From Amphibalanus amphitrite (Eukaryota > Arthropoda > Thecostraca > Balanomorpha > Balanidae), in NCBI RefSeq assembly GCF_019059575.1, contig NW_024881531.1, positions 186,001 through 250,000 on the forward strand: a stretch of 64,000 nt of DNA, written 5' to 3'. Every line of letters begins with the position of its first letter. Position 1 is the first letter of the stretch. The position numbers and the translations under genes were made by a program. Positions 1-11,016 of the stretch are shown in pieces. The notes under the pieces were generated by a model, which saw only the letters and a program-made list of their open reading frames with translations, was not told where the DNA came from and searched no databases.

Positions 1-1513
1 CGTGACCACATTTTGCGCTAGACGTGCACGCGGCGCTGATGTGGCCTCGCACGAGACAGTTGAAGCAGAGCCCGTTTCGACCGGCCACTTCAGCTCTCTC
101 GCTCGCTGTCAGCTCCAGGAACCTGTCACAGCGCTCTACGTCATGTGCCCCCTGACAGACTACACATGTGTCCTCACTCGCGACCGGCGCTGCCTTTATT
201 GCACTAATTTTCGGTTTTACGACCTCTCGGGGTGCGGCCGGCGCTAGCGCAGTCGCGTAAACACGCCGCTGCCGGCTCTCCCCACTGTTGACCTCGGCCT
301 TGGATTGCTGGTGGCCCGTCAGGGTCAGGGACGCGCGCCCAGCGGCCACGTAGCGGCGCAGCCAGCTGTCCAGGTCAGCGAGAGTAGGGCGGACGAGACC
401 AGCGTGTACAGCGTGCTCGCCCCACTTCAGCGCCAGCGCAGCGGGAAGCTTCGAGATCACGGCTGTTACATTGGTGGCAGCCGAGATGTCCGCGTCGTAG
501 TGAAGGCACTGTAGCACACGGACCGCGGTGCGAAGGTCACGTGACAGCTCTGTCACGGCTGACATATCACCATCTTTCACCGTCCGCGAATCGAGCAGTT
601 TTTTCATCGTCGCGTGAATGACCCGTGCAGGGTCACCGAACTCCTCCTCTAGCTCACGCAGAGCCTCACCGTACAGAGAAGATTCGCACAACATACCGCG
701 CACTGATTCCTTGGCCGGCCCGGTGAGATGAGCCTGGAGATATGTCAGGCGCTCGACGTCAGTCAGGTCGTCTCGATCGTGCACTAGAGCCCTGAACAGC
801 GCGATCCATCTCGGCCATTCCAGGGCGGAGCCGCTGAACTTATCCAGGGTCACTTGAGGCAGCTGTGGAGTCGTTTGCTGTCTCACGGGCTGTAGCGGGC
901 GTCGCGCTTCCTGCTGGGGACGGTCGTCGTATGGCCGCGCGCTCACCAGTTGTCCGTACTGGGAGGACTGCTCCACCCAGTCCCGGGTGCGTGAGAATCT
1001 CTCACCCGGCAGCAGCGGTTCACGCAGCTGGGCGGCTGGCTCACTTGGAGCTGCGGCAGCAGGCCGAGCTAGAGCCTGACGGTCGACGGCAGATGACTGG
1101 TGGCCATACTCCTCCTCCTCGAGCAGCTCCAGCTCCAGCTGACGGCGTTCAGCTTCGTCGGCGAGCTGTTGAGCTTCGAGAGCTGCCCGCTGTCGTGCCA
1201 GTTCTGCCTCCTGCCGCGCCCGCTCCGCCTGCGTCTCCGCCTCCTGCCGCGCCCGCTCCGCCTCCTGCCGTGTCAGCTCCGCCTTTGCCGCGGCCGCGCG
1301 CTGGCCTTGCTCCGCTGCGAGCTTGCTTAGCGCGGCTCGGCGGCGGGCTGCGCTGATGGTGGACGAGGCTGCGCTGCCGAAGGTCTCGCTGCGGGTATGA
1401 CATGCCTGCGAGCTGCGCGTAGATTTAGCGTCACACCGTGCGACCGCCTTTGCGGTCGATTTCGCGTCGGACTTCGCTTCCGACATCACTGCGTCGGACT
1501 TCGCTTCCGACAT
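1..1513 (-). CDS. BEL/Pao retrotransposon Gag, 5' part (runs off the window)
   Basis: A continuous minus-strand reading frame of about 504 codons runs from an ATG at 1513 to the window edge without a stop; an in-frame TGA lies two codons upstream, so this ATG is the first available. The N-terminal ~150 residues are an Ala/Glu/Arg/Gln-rich predicted coiled coil, and an eight-residue start segment (MSEAKSDA) is duplicated. Residues ~217-380 match the DUF1759 gag region of BEL/Pao elements (QLPQVTLDKFSG, then W-x2-W-x2-F-like and LTGPA motifs). Residues ~445-500 carry the cysteine pattern CxxC..H..C followed by a zinc knuckle CFNC-x4-H-x4-C. In this family Gag forms the particle and binds RNA, and protease, reverse transcriptase and integrase should follow in the same polyprotein beyond coordinate 1. 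The frame is intact, suggesting a young copy. Confidence 0.88.
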   Translation of the reverse strand, partial: MSEAKSDAVMSEAKSDAKSTAKAVARCDAKSTRSSQACHTRSETFGSAASSTISAARRRAALSKLAAEQGQRAAAAKAELTRQEAERARQEAETQAERARQEAELARQRAALEAQQLADEAERRQLELELLEEEEYGHQSSAVDRQALARPAAAAPSEPAAQLREPLLPGERFSRTRDWVEQSSQYGQLVSARPYDDRPQQEARRPLQPVRQQTTPQLPQVTLDKFSGSALEWPRWIALFRALVHDRDDLTDVERLTYLQAHLTGPAKESVRGMLCESSLYGEALRELEEEFGDPARVIHATMKKLLDSRTVKDGDMSAVTELSRDLRTAVRVLQCLHYDADISAATNVTAVISKLPAALALKWGEHAVHAGLVRPTLADLDSWLRRYVAAGRASLTLTGHQQSKAEVNSGESRQRRVYATALAPAAPREVVKPKISAIKAAPVASEDTCVVCQGAHDVERCDRFLELTASERAEVAGRNGLCFNCLVRGHISAACTSSAKCGH

Positions 1514-1731
1514 CACTCATTCACTGCACTCGCGTCGGACTGTACGTCCATTCACTCACTAGTTCACATACATCCGGCCCGGAGGACCAAAATGTTCGTG
1601 TGTTTCGTGGTCGTTCACTCTGATCCAGCACGGCAGACCAAAGTGTTCGTGTAATCGTCAAGTTCACTAATAATTGCGTATCTGATCGAATCGTTCCATT
1701 AACCGGAGGACCAAAAGAGTTCTTAGATGAA
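1514..1731 (-). other. BEL/Pao leader with repeated GGTCCTCCGG motif
   Basis: This is the untranslated stretch between the gag start and the presumed LTR. Reading the minus strand, TTTTGGTCCTCCGG occurs at about 1703-1717 and again at about 1580-1593, and a diverged version lies at ~1633-1645. The motif resembles the TTTGGTCC-type leader found just 5' of gag in BEL elements (from memory of the family). The ~1575-1670 segment looks internally duplicated, with TTCGTGT and GTTCAC occurring in both halves. Which copy acts as primer-binding site cannot be decided. Confidence 0.45.
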
Positions 1732-2200
1732 TGTCTATTTCTTGAATATTCACCACACAATGCACGTTAATCGTATCGTACGACGCCGGCGCCGTTGCGC
1801 CGGCGGAGCCGCGCCTTCGTCGTCGTTTTGCCGCGAACTGCCGAGCCGGCCGGCGGCGGCCGGCCCGGCGCGTTGGGGCCGGTCAGCACACATGTGCTCC
1901 AGATGACCCCCCAGGCCCTGCAGAGGACCACGTGGACGGCGGGCTCGGCCGTGCCCGCCGCGCGATGCCGTCGCTGTGCGGCACGGTACGTTTTCTCTCG
2001 AACAATGGGGAAATATAAAAACTGTTATTTTGGCGCGGATAATGATCTAAAACTAGCTCACGTACATGGTATCGTGATTTCATGCACTCCTTGCAAAGTC
2101 CAATGCTTCACCTTTGCATTGTTAACCTTGCGTGACGTCATTTATGACGTTACTAGGGTCGCACGAGTTTTGCGTCAATAACTCCCGATCAAATTGAGGT
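1732..2200 (-). promoter_or_regulatory. Candidate 5' LTR of the BEL/Pao element
   Basis: Position upstream of the leader and gag calls for an LTR here. On the minus strand a TATA-like TTTATATTTCC lies at about 2012-2022. A CRE-like TGACGTCA followed by TATGACGTTA lies upstream of it at about 2130-2155. A strong GC hairpin (CGCCGGCGCCG / GCGCCGGCGG) lies at ~1772-1806. The right LTR is outside the window, so neither boundary nor terminal TG..CA can be verified; the limits given are approximate. Confidence 0.3.
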
Positions 2201-2281
2201 AGAGAGTCGGGAAAGCCATCAATGGACTCGGGAAGACATTCCGAATCGAATGATAAGCCATATGATATCCTTTGCCCAGCT

Positions 2282-2660
2282 TCGTGACCTGAGGGGTTCT
2301 AACCTTACCTTGACCCGAGGTCAACTGCTTAAGTTGACCTCACCCAAACAAAAAGTATACCATTTGACGCACCTCAGCTAGGCGAACACAATGATGCCAA
2401 AATCGCGGCTCTGCAGCCATGTTTGCGAGGTCTTTTACTAAAAACCGAACCCGTAAGTTCAGTCACTTGACCTGACCTCAGATGCTACTGGTTAACCTGA
2501 GACCTTAAAATCGGGTACCAATCGCTGCGACTTGTAACTGCACACACGCTCGTTTTTTCCGCGAGGCTCTATAGCTCTATTAGAAGCGAAACGGCGTGCT
2601 GGGGTCTTATCAACCCCCCGAAACCTTTTTTTGCGGGAAAATGAGGAACTTGTCGAAAGA
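2282..2660. repeat. Fragment of the TTAA-flanked, AGGTCA-rich element family
   Basis: The stretch carries TGACCT/AGGTCA half-sites (for example TTGACCCGAGGTCA near 2310 and CTTGACCTGACCTCA near 2465). It ends in a hairpin-like GGGGTCTTATCAACCCCCC, as do the complete family members elsewhere in the window. No TTAA-bounded terminal repeats were found, so it is a truncated copy. Confidence 0.4.
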
Positions 2661-3285
2661 ACACATTTCTATTATTTTTTTTGCATGTTGATTTGCGATG
2701 ACATGAAGTTTATTTTGAAAAAATAAAAATGTGAAAAATTTTGGTCCCAAAAGTCATTAGAGGCAAATGAAAAAGATAAAGATTTTTGTTCAACAACCAT
2801 TTTTTTTAATTTCTAAAAAAGTTATATTTATCTTTGATTCATCGCAAGCTTAGTGCTTTCACCGTTTGTTGGTTGCTTAACCCGTTCTTGAGTTATAGGC
2901 CATCAAACTCACCGTTACAAACAGAAGTTAAAAAATATAATGCAATATAACTCAAAAAGTTTTGATTTGAGAAGTCTGATATTTTACTAGGCGTCTTTGG
3001 GGCCTATGATTACCTCTAGGACCGATCTTCATTAAAATCTGAGAGATGAGGGTGACGCGCCTGGTATGATCTATCGTGGAATGCCCCAGTTGTTAAAACG
3101 ATATTCTCAGTCTCCTCGACCGAATAACATTCTACGAAAAATATTCTACGCTGCGTTCGATGAAGCTTTGAGCTGGATGATATAGATGCCGTTTTGTGCG
3201 CCACTTGCGCATTGTGCGTCAGTTTCGTTTTCGCGGCCCTGTTCCATAACAAGCCACTACCCGACGCTCCCAGGCATATGCGTTT
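2660..3285. other. AT-rich intergenic stretch
   Basis: No gene or recognisable element was seen; homopolymer-rich A/T sequence. Confidence 0.5.
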
Positions 3286-3342
3286 GGTTTCTATGGGAAC
3301 GTCAGTAAAATTAGTAAATCTACTAACGTTTCCATAGAAACC
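3286..3342. repeat. Small inverted repeat (hairpin)
   Basis: GGTTTCTATGGGAACGTCAGTA pairs with TACTAACGTTTCCATAGAAACC around a short AT loop, with a few mismatches. It abuts the start of the next element. Confidence 0.6.
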
Positions 3343-3349
3343 GTCCACC

Positions 3350-4190
3350 CATGGGTGTGGAATTGGATTTGTATATCATTGGGGGTGCTTCAGCACCCCC
3401 AATGCTAGTTTGAGCACCCCCAATAAGGCTTGAGCTTCCCCACAGGGACATCCCAGAGGCCACAGGGGCACACGCACGTAGCGAACCAGAATCAAACCTC
3501 TCGAGTCTCGGTCCAGAAGCACTACATACGAACGAGAGGCACTCGATATAGGGACACACGCATCGGTCCTCGAGTCAGGGGCACACGTTTATGTCAGGGG
3601 CACACCCACGTTTTCAAAAGTTTTCGGGCAACGGCGTGAGACTATAGGGACACGACTCATGAGCAGGAGGCACACTCCACGAGCTAGGGACGCACGTCTC
3701 GGACATGGGGCACACCTAATGAGTCAGGGGCACACCTCTGGAACAGGGACACTTCCCACGAGCCAGAGATACACCTTTCGGGACAAGGACACCTCTCGGG
3801 TCAGGGCCAGGGGCACACTTGATGAGCCGGGGGAACACCACACAAGTCAGGGGCACATCACCCGGGTCAGGGGCACCTCTCGGGCTAGGGGTATTCTTTT
3901 GGGCTAGGGGCACAACTCACGAGACACGAGCTGTGGGCACATCGCATGGCCAGGTGCACACCTCTATAGGGTCGGGGGCACGTCCCACAAACTACATAGG
4001 ATTACACTTTTAGGGACATGGGTTCTAACACCTCGATTAAGGACACACGTCAAGGACTAGGGGCACATCTCTTGTGACAAGGGCACACCTTTCGGGAGAG
4101 GCGCACACCACATAAATAAGGGGTACACAGCACACCTCTTTGAGGAGGGCATACCTCACGAGCCAGGGCGGAATATCACCCTCCCGCGCC
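3350..4190 (+). mobile_element. hAT-like element end carrying a degenerate minisatellite (truncated)
   Basis: The left end CATGGGTGTGGAATTGG followed by a palindromic GGGGGTGCTTCAGCACCCCC matches the left end of the complete element at 48028, which has a perfect 8-bp target duplication. Inside, irregular units built around GGGGCACAC (spacing roughly 20-35 bp; e.g. GTCAGGGGCACA, GGGACAC) repeat from about 3440 to 4170. No matching right end was found. It is non-autonomous: no transposase is visible. Confidence 0.55.
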
Positions 4191-4339
4191 CTGCCGGGGG
4201 GATTTTTATTTAGCAGAAAAAGAGCAAAAGTAATGGGCCACTCATTGGAAAGGTGGAAAACCTACTATAAAGAACTACTAAAATTCCTGAGTTATCAAAG
4301 GACCAATTAGGTACCCGCTATTCCGTCGTGAAAACGCTA

Positions 4340-4960
4340 GTAGGATTCAGTGACGATTTGCCGGTCTGTTGCATAAAGACTTGTTTGATTGGATTTAAAA
4401 TGTTGCAAAATCCGTTCATCCATTTGATACATGAAAACCGTGACTTTTAAACCTACATTGGAAGCCCAACCTTCGTCTGTTTTTCTGACGACATTCCCCC
4501 TCTCTGATCCTTATTATTTTCTCACCCAATGCTCTCACATAACAGTTGAACGGACCGCCACACCACTTTCTGGCCTCTTACACCGACACTAGCTAGGAGA
4601 AACATTGTGCAGCAGCTCAGTTGCGACTATGTACTCACCGTGTTTGTGTCGCAGACGGCCGGAGCTCCGGGGATCGGTCAGGCCGGGTCACCGGCGCCCC
4701 GTCACCTGATGCCATGCTCCAAAGTGTAGAGATAGTGTCGTGTCGCTCTATCAGTGACAATCTTTGATGGCTTACAGTGGATTAATCAGAAATCAACGAC
4801 CCCCCCCCGCTGTCATTGCAATTGGTCGGTAAGATTGCGTATCGCTCTGTAGGAGGTAGACAGTGAGTCCATTATTTTCTACAGCCTTCTAAAAGAATAA
4901 AGATACTACAGCTGGTGTAGATAGTGCTTATATTATCTTGGTAGCCTGAATGCATCATTT
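4340..4960 (-). repeat. Duplicated segment, copy 1 (partner at 20098-20660)
   Basis: Long patches are shared with 20098-20660: the ATCCGTTCATCCATTTGATA block, the TTCCCCCTCTCTGATCCTTA block, GTGCAGCAGCTCAGTTGCG, and a >50-bp identical core around 4665-4720. Outside these, similarity fades. The identical core contains a short open reading frame ending at a splice-donor-like site (see the exon entry). Confidence 0.7.
4639..4715 (-). CDS. Candidate first coding exon, function unknown (copy 1)
   Basis: On the minus strand an ATG at 4715 opens MASGDGAPVTRPDRSP, continues ELRPSATQTR, and meets a consensus donor (CACG|GTGAGT) at 4638. The first 16 codons are identical in a second copy at 20455. The conserved ATG, the open frame up to a GTGAGT and the survival of the duplicate suggest a real 5' exon or a shared promoter/exon module of a gene family. 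No downstream exon was identified and the peptide is not recognised. It could equally be the conserved core of an unclassified repeat. Confidence 0.3.
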
Positions 4961-5227
4961 GTGCGACTTTAGATGGTTTGTAATAAATTCGTCACGCCAC
5001 AAAAACAATTGCTTTGGCAAACTATGAGTGTCTTTTTATATCCGTCATCAGCGAGTTCAGTTACTCTAACTGCCAATGACAACCTTCTTCGCTTATGCCT
5101 GCATATAGTGTATGTTTTTTCCAAATCATGTATTTTTACACGCACAAAATTTATCAAGCAACATATAAGTGCCGGCTAACTCGCTCATCACCTCACGTAT
5201 AGTGTATGTAATATGTATACTTAGACT

Positions 5228-5248
5228 CATGGGTGTCGATTTCTATTG
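5228..5248 (+). repeat. hAT-like terminal sequence fragment
   Basis: CATGGGTGTCGATTTCTAT matches the terminal repeat of the element at 48028 (CATGGGTGTCGATTTGTA) but nothing further of the element is seen. Confidence 0.35.
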
Positions 5249-5289
5249 AGTGGCGGGTGCACGAGCACTACAAATCCGCCGCGACCCTA

Positions 5290-5760
5290 GCGTTGACCTT
5301 GACCCGAGCCGACTGTTACGTCTCCAAAGCCAAGCCGGCGTGGAATTGGGAGAGGCTCGATTTCTGGGGGCGTCGACAACTGATGGCGGTAGTGCGTTCC
5401 AATCGTTAGTGACGCAGACGGAGAAGACATTGGGATGCACTCGGGAGACGACCCTCGGTTTCGACAGCTTCCATCGGTGTCCGCAGTTGTTGCCTGCCGC
5501 TGCCGCCGTGAAGAGCTGTCCGCCTCGAGATCGATCCCCCCTACCTCAGCACCTGATAGACAGTTATCAGTCGCTGCGCCGACGGCGACGGTAAAGAGAC
5601 GGCACGTCGAGAATCCGAATTGCCTTTCCTCGTACGGCTGATTTCGGATGGTGGCAACTAGCTCGGTGTTTTTCCTCCGAACCTTTTCGACGTGCCTCTG
5701 GTCCTCCCGATTGAAGGGTCCCCGTATGGAGCTAACGTGTTCATAGGCGTCGTCAGACAT
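5290..5760 (-). CDS. Hypothetical protein, 156-157 aa
   Basis: An open frame begins at ATG 5760 in a favourable context (AAAATG) and ends at a TAG near 5287. The frame also stays open upstream through a poly-G/C tract that would add a Pro run. The N-terminal ~45 residues (MSDDAYEHVSSIRGPF, then a charged KVRRKN stretch) look protein-like. The C-terminal half is Ser/Pro/Thr-rich with no recognised domain, signal peptide or membrane segment. The opposite strand is also open over much of the interval, which lowers the weight of the ORF. It could be one exon of a gene or a pseudogene; I do not recognise it. Confidence 0.3.
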
Positions 5761-5765
5761 TTTAG

Positions 5766-6840
5766 GTGGGGGGGGGGGGGGGGGGGAATCAAATTTTGTG
5801 TTTAATCCTGCCTTTCTCAAATTGTTATTCCCTCGTTTTATGAGTCATTCGGCGTGCCAGGGAGCGAGGAATGCAGTGGTGATTAAATTGTTCTTCTTGC
5901 AATGAAATGTAACAACGTATTTTAAACAGAAACATTGACCGGTAAAATCAGTGATTGATGTTAGGGCATAGCCTTCTCATGAGGAGGACACATTGGGTCC
6001 GGTGGACCCCCTTCAGACGGGCCGCTGTGCACATGCTCCTGATCCTCACTCAGAAAAAGTGGAAAACGTTTCAGTTAATCAGTTCGCCCTGCTAATGCGG
6101 TTTGGTGCCCTCAGCTGATAAATGTGGATCCCGAGGCCCACGTGACCCCTTAGATGTATAGATTTGCGTCCCTTACTAGGACCCCGACCCGTTAGAGGCG
6201 GGCTTGGGGTCCTTTAAGGTATTATTAGTTTTTCCCCCCAAATTTAGAGTTATGCAGTGAAACACGTACGTAGAGGAAGGTGGTTGAGGCCCCAATCCGA
6301 GACCATTCGTCCAAAATTGCCTAATCTTCAAATGATGGCCCTCCAAAGTTCAATTCGACTGCCAGCCGCCTCTTCTGACGGCCTACACGAAAAATTTCTC
6401 CATAAGCCTATAGGTTTAACACTAGCTAGATAATTCTAGAGATATTTTTTGTGTGCCAAATACGGCCGTCGCATACCAGATACAGTCGCAAGGGCCGTCC
6501 AACGTTACGTAGCGAAAAGAAAAAAATCTGGAGACTTTTTTCCGCCCTATTTTTCAAAGGTTGGCAGCACGCGGCGCCAACCACCCGGATTCAGTTGTGC
6601 GCCACCCGCGCGGTGGTTCTTGGTGATTTGAATTCTCGAATAAATCGTTTGTCCAGTGTAGGTATTACATATTGCTTGCTTTGAGAAAAGATGGGCAAAT
6701 AGCGTGGCGCCAATCCGTAGAGAACAAAATTGTGAGTGTACAGTGGCTGGATGTGGAGGAATAACGGCCGCCGCTTCTTCGTTGTTCGACGATACCGTGC
6801 TAGGTAAGGCTAAATTGAAGTGATGATGCATGAAAAGGGA
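5766..6840. other. Intergenic, with a poly-G tract at ~5767-5786
   Basis: No gene or complete element was recognised. It contains a G homopolymer of about 20 bases at its left edge and ordinary mixed sequence beyond. Confidence 0.5.
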
Positions 6841-6851
6841 CTAGGCGAAAG

Positions 6852-7336
<485 letters not shown>

Positions 7337-8990
7337 AGATAGAAAGATAGTAATAGCTATTTGAGCAAAGCATTTTTAAAATATGTCGTAATTGTTCACA
7401 AATTCAAATCCTATGTTTGGTCTCAAATGCGCCACGTCTTTGTCAGCTGTCAGTCTAGCTGGACTGCTTTATCAACACTATCTGTATTAGCACTATATAC
7501 CAATTCTGATGAGAGTGACAATTAAAATGGTTGTAACTGGTACAATCAAGTACTTGTAGATTGCGCATGCATTCAACCATTAGCAATCAACCAACATTCA
7601 ATTAACGAATTCAATCAACATTTGCATTTATTTTGTAGGGCACATATTAATCATTGTGATATGGTTCATTCTTTCCAATCTAGATAATAGCTCAGCACAT
7701 TGCGCACAACTCTCAAACAACACTACTAGGAAACCTTGTGGAATCCAGCGGATGAATGCGGCACGGGTAGAGGAGTGTGACTACTGACTTCCACCAGCAT
7801 CAGAACGCCACCTGCCAGCACTCCCGACGCTACCTGAGGTCGATCTCAAACAGTCCTGTCCAGAGCCCGGCCGTACTCTCGTGGGCGTCGGGTGAGTGGT
7901 GACATGTCGGTTAGGTCAGGCACCGTTCCTGAGGCAGGTCAGGCAGCTCACTGTCACATGGAAGGTCAAGCCGTTGATCAGGACAGGACCTCCGTCACTG
8001 ACGCCGACGCGTTAGCGTGGTGCGTTTGGTCGGCACTGATTCCAGAGTCCAGACACCGCTGTCTTCCTCGTAAGTCCAATTGTGGATATCAACAAAGCAA
8101 CCGGCGATGTTTTTAGTTGTGCCAAGCTGGGAACTCGCATGTTTGGGTCAAGGTCAGGTCAAACGCCCGAAATTGGATTAGTGGTAGGCGGTAGCATGTA
8201 CTTTGAGACCTCGTGCTGGGCATCATTTGTCATAAAGTCTGTCAGGATTGTGCAGAATCTATCGTTGAACTGCCACACGGTGACAGATGACACACTTATG
8301 CCTGCCCCTCAGTCTCCATGAGTTACGTTCTCCAACTTACGCCGTAAGCGAACCAAATGTCCCGCCTCAAGAATTCACAAACCGGACAGGTTGTGGTCTC
8401 CTTGCCGTTCTTCTGGTGCCGGCGCCGCTGGTGCCCCTCGCTGCTGATCGCCGGAGAAGGTGTCGGCTATGTTTTTGGAAACCAGACTGGGGACCTGTAT
8501 GCTTGTCACCTGGCGGCAGAGCAGACAGTGGCCACAAGAAGGTCGTTGGCGAGCGGGTGGTGTGCCAGAGAGCATATCGCTTCGGCAGGTCTCGGTGTGT
8601 TTTCTATGCATGGTTGTTACAGAATGTGTGGGCACTCTCCAGGGTCATTGGCTCAACGAAGGTGCCGAGGCAGACGCTGTTTCCACGTATTTAACCTGAT
8701 TCTGATTTGGTGCTCGGAGTTCCGTAATTTATTTAAGTTGCTTTTTTAGGTCCTCTCTTTTTATTTTGATCGCTCGCTCTTGATCTTTATCCTTTCGCTC
8801 TTTCACCAAGATCTGCATACCTACTGGCAATCTGCCGTTGATAATTAACCTTGATTTGCTGAATAATAGATATGTATAGTCTTCGCCCTAAAACAACAAA
8901 TCATCATCTTCATCACTGCTTTGATGATCGAAGTTTTGCATAGCTTTCCATCATCTCTTTTCCTGTGATTCTCTTTCTGCTATTGCCCTT
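7337..8990. other. Intergenic; possible 3' UTR of the CCCH gene at its right end
   Basis: No confident gene. Open frames of up to 135 codons on + between 8287 and 8749 overlap in several frames and show no recognised domain. Two AATAAA signals for the minus strand (complements at 8728-8733 and about 8758-8764) lie 230-270 bp beyond the stop of the CCCH gene and could end its transcript. Confidence 0.5.
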
Positions 8991-8994
8991 AATC

Positions 8995-10101
8995 CTACTT
9001 CCTACTTTTCTTGTTCGCACTTTGGCCGCTTAAGGCTGTCTGTCTTTTGCTCGTCCCCGGTCTACGCTTATCATTACGCATCTGACGTTCCACCTCGTTC
9101 AGCTGCACCTTCAGCTTTCTCTGCCTCTCCTGCAGTTTGTTCGGGGTGTTGTCTTCCTGTTCCCACGAGCTGTTCGACGAGTCAAGTAAATCGTCATAAT
9201 TTGCGACCTCCTCAATGCTGTTATCCCTTCTGACACGCGTCTCGGCACTCGGTCCCGGCTGCGATCCTTCGCAGAGGTCCTGTTGGTCGGACCATTCGTC
9301 TTCGCTGTCCTGTTCTGTCGGAGTTCGAGCCCCTTCTGACCGAGAAGCTGACCTGCGGCCTCTTTTCTTCAGCTCTTTCAGCGCGTAATCCTCCGTCCAG
9401 TCAAAGTATTTCAGCACCCGCCGGTTGTGCTCGTTCTTCAGGCTGTGACCTTTGAAGCACCGGTCTCCGTGCCTGCAGTGAGCGTAGAGGTTCACCTCGC
9501 AGTAGTGTAGTCGCAGGCAGTTTCCTTTGCAGTCCTTTGTGTGGTTGCAGAGCTGCGGCTCGAGCGGCGTGTGGCGCATCTTCTCCTTCAGTCTGCTGCG
9601 GATCTCTGTCAAAGGGGTGTCGTATAGACCGAATCTGGTCAGAAGGTCTGCGTTGTGCTTGTCGTGCACCAGGTCGTGACTGAAGTTGTATAAGCAGCGA
9701 TTCTGACCCAGCGGACAGGTATCCTTTGCATAACGGTAGCAGAGGTGCAAGTATTTACATTCACTGTCGTCAGGGCACCTGTCCAAGATGTACCTGAAGC
9801 AGACGCCGACCTGCGGAATTCGAGCCCGCTCGCGGAGAGTGTCCAGCGCCAGAGCCAGATCGTCCGAACCTTTCCATCCCAGACCCTCGAGCAGCAGGAT
9901 GTTTCTGGGCGTCTCCAGCTCGTGGGCCTTGTTGCATCGCTCGGCGGTGCATCTGTTTTGAAGGAAGTATGTGCACAAGTGCAGTTCCTGGCAATTGGCG
10001 CGGGTACATCCTCCCCTGCGGTTGTAGTCGTTACACACGCGAGGGAGTTGTCTGGGTGTCTGCTGTCCACTCCGCGATCTTTCAGGTGGTGGGAAGTTCA
10101 T
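8995..10101 (-). CDS. ZAP/PARP12-type protein with six CCCH zinc fingers, 368 aa
   Basis: The single open exon encodes three tandem pairs of CCCH fingers: C23-C32-C37-H41 and C43-C51-C56-H60; C101-C109-C115-H119 and C121-C129-C136-H142; C185-C191-C195-H199 and C201-C209-C215-H219. Each pair ends with the spaced sHxL...N...LL segment seen in the N-terminal RNA-binding domain of ZAP (ZC3HAV1) and PARP12. After residue 240 come a basic stretch (KKRGRR), an acidic Ser-rich linker, a short predicted coiled coil (~320-345) and a basic C-terminus (KKSRK) that may be a nuclear signal. There is no WWE or PARP domain, so it resembles the short ZC3HAV1L form. In vertebrates the family binds RNA, and ZAP restricts viral RNA; a role in RNA surveillance here is inference. 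The start ATG at 10101 follows AAC. An antisense frame of 143 codons is a shadow. Confidence 0.85.
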   Translation of the reverse strand: MNFPPPERSRSGQQTPRQLPRVCNDYNRRGGCTRANCQELHLCTYFLQNRCTAERCNKAHELETPRNILLLEGLGWKGSDDLALALDTLRERARIPQVGVCFRYILDRCPDDSECKYLHLCYRYAKDTCPLGQNRCLYNFSHDLVHDKHNADLLTRFGLYDTPLTEIRSRLKEKMRHTPLEPQLCNHTKDCKGNCLRLHYCEVNLYAHCRHGDRCFKGHSLKNEHNRRVLKYFDWTEDYALKELKKRGRRSASRSEGARTPTEQDSEDEWSDQQDLCEGSQPGPSAETRVRRDNSIEEVANYDDLLDSSNSSWEQEDNTPNKLQERQRKLKVQLNEVERQMRNDKRRPGTSKRQTALSGQSANKKSRK

Positions 10102-10489
10102 CGTGATGTCTGCAACATACAGGAGCGTGATCGGAAAATGTATTCTTTTTTGTTAGCCGACGCCTACTGACTGGGTGATGCGGCGGCCGGTAGATTGCAT
10201 TCGGACTAAGCTAATGATAAAGTATTGGCGAAGGAAAAGAATGCCTGTATACAACACATATATCACAAAACTCTTTGTTTGGGGGGGGGGGGGGCTTTTT
10301 GGACCGCGAGATCTTTTGCAAGTGTTGTGTAGGCAGACCTGTTTCTCATCGTTTAAAATCTTATGATCCGGGACCATCTGTCTGAAAGTACTAAATAACG
10401 GCATTGGAGCCGGAGGGCAATAGTACCTACGGCCGATATCCTTTTCACTTATCAGATGGCTTTCTTCTCACTACATGCGACATGATATA
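10102..10489. other. Intergenic / upstream region of the CCCH gene
   Basis: Includes a G run at ~10280-10293. No clear TATA box or other promoter element could be assigned. Confidence 0.4.
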
Positions 10490-11016
10490 CAGGGTGTCTC
10501 AAAAGTTCGTTGACACGCTGTCTATGCCAATAAAGCATACAAGAATCAGTCAAAAATATAGGGCTTTGATGCCTATGTGTACACTAGACAAATATACGTG
10601 CTTTGGCAACGAATTCGGAATGTTGGAAACCAAATCCTTTGCTGTGGTTCCAAAAATATTTGCCGATACCGATTTCTGTCGCTCCGTCAGCTGCCGGAGG
10701 CTGATAAAAGGTGACCTGCTTTCAAGCTTTTGCAGGGAAATCCCCTGCAGTTTCTGCGTCGGATTTAGGTTTGACGAGCTCCCCGGACACATTTGCTTCT
10801 TCCTTAAAGCCGACAGCTTGCATTGACACCATTCATGAGTATTTTGTAGTTATTCTCTGGCGCCAACTCCTTCACGAAGACTGGCGCCGACATCCAAAGC
10901 ACCGTTTTTTTTTTTCAAAACGACCACATTTCTGAGCAAACGGGAAGTGCCAGGGGTATATTTTTCGCATCATAGCGTAGCCGAATGCGTCGGCTATCTT
11001 TTTCTGAGACACACCG
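10490..11016. mobile_element. Candidate TA-target MITE (mariner-like ends)
   Basis: The left end TA|CAGGGTGTCTCAAAAGTT resembles the CAGGGTGTC-type ends common in Tc1/mariner elements. An imperfect inverted counterpart TTTTTCTGAGACACACC lies at ~10998-11016. The right-hand TA duplication is not clean. No transposase was recognised. Confidence 0.35.

Noticed and set aside
865-1356. 163-codon plus-strand frame rich in Pro/Ala
   Set aside because: Antisense of the BEL/Pao Gag coiled-coil region, which has a recognisable family signature on the minus strand.
5767-5786. Poly-G tracts here and elsewhere as regulatory G-quadruplexes
   Set aside because: Homopolymer runs are common at the ends of the repeat families in this window and probably length-variable; no separate evidence of function.
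8287-8749. Plus-strand frames of 130-135 codons
   Set aside because: Two overlapping frames with no domain, no good start context and no supporting signal.
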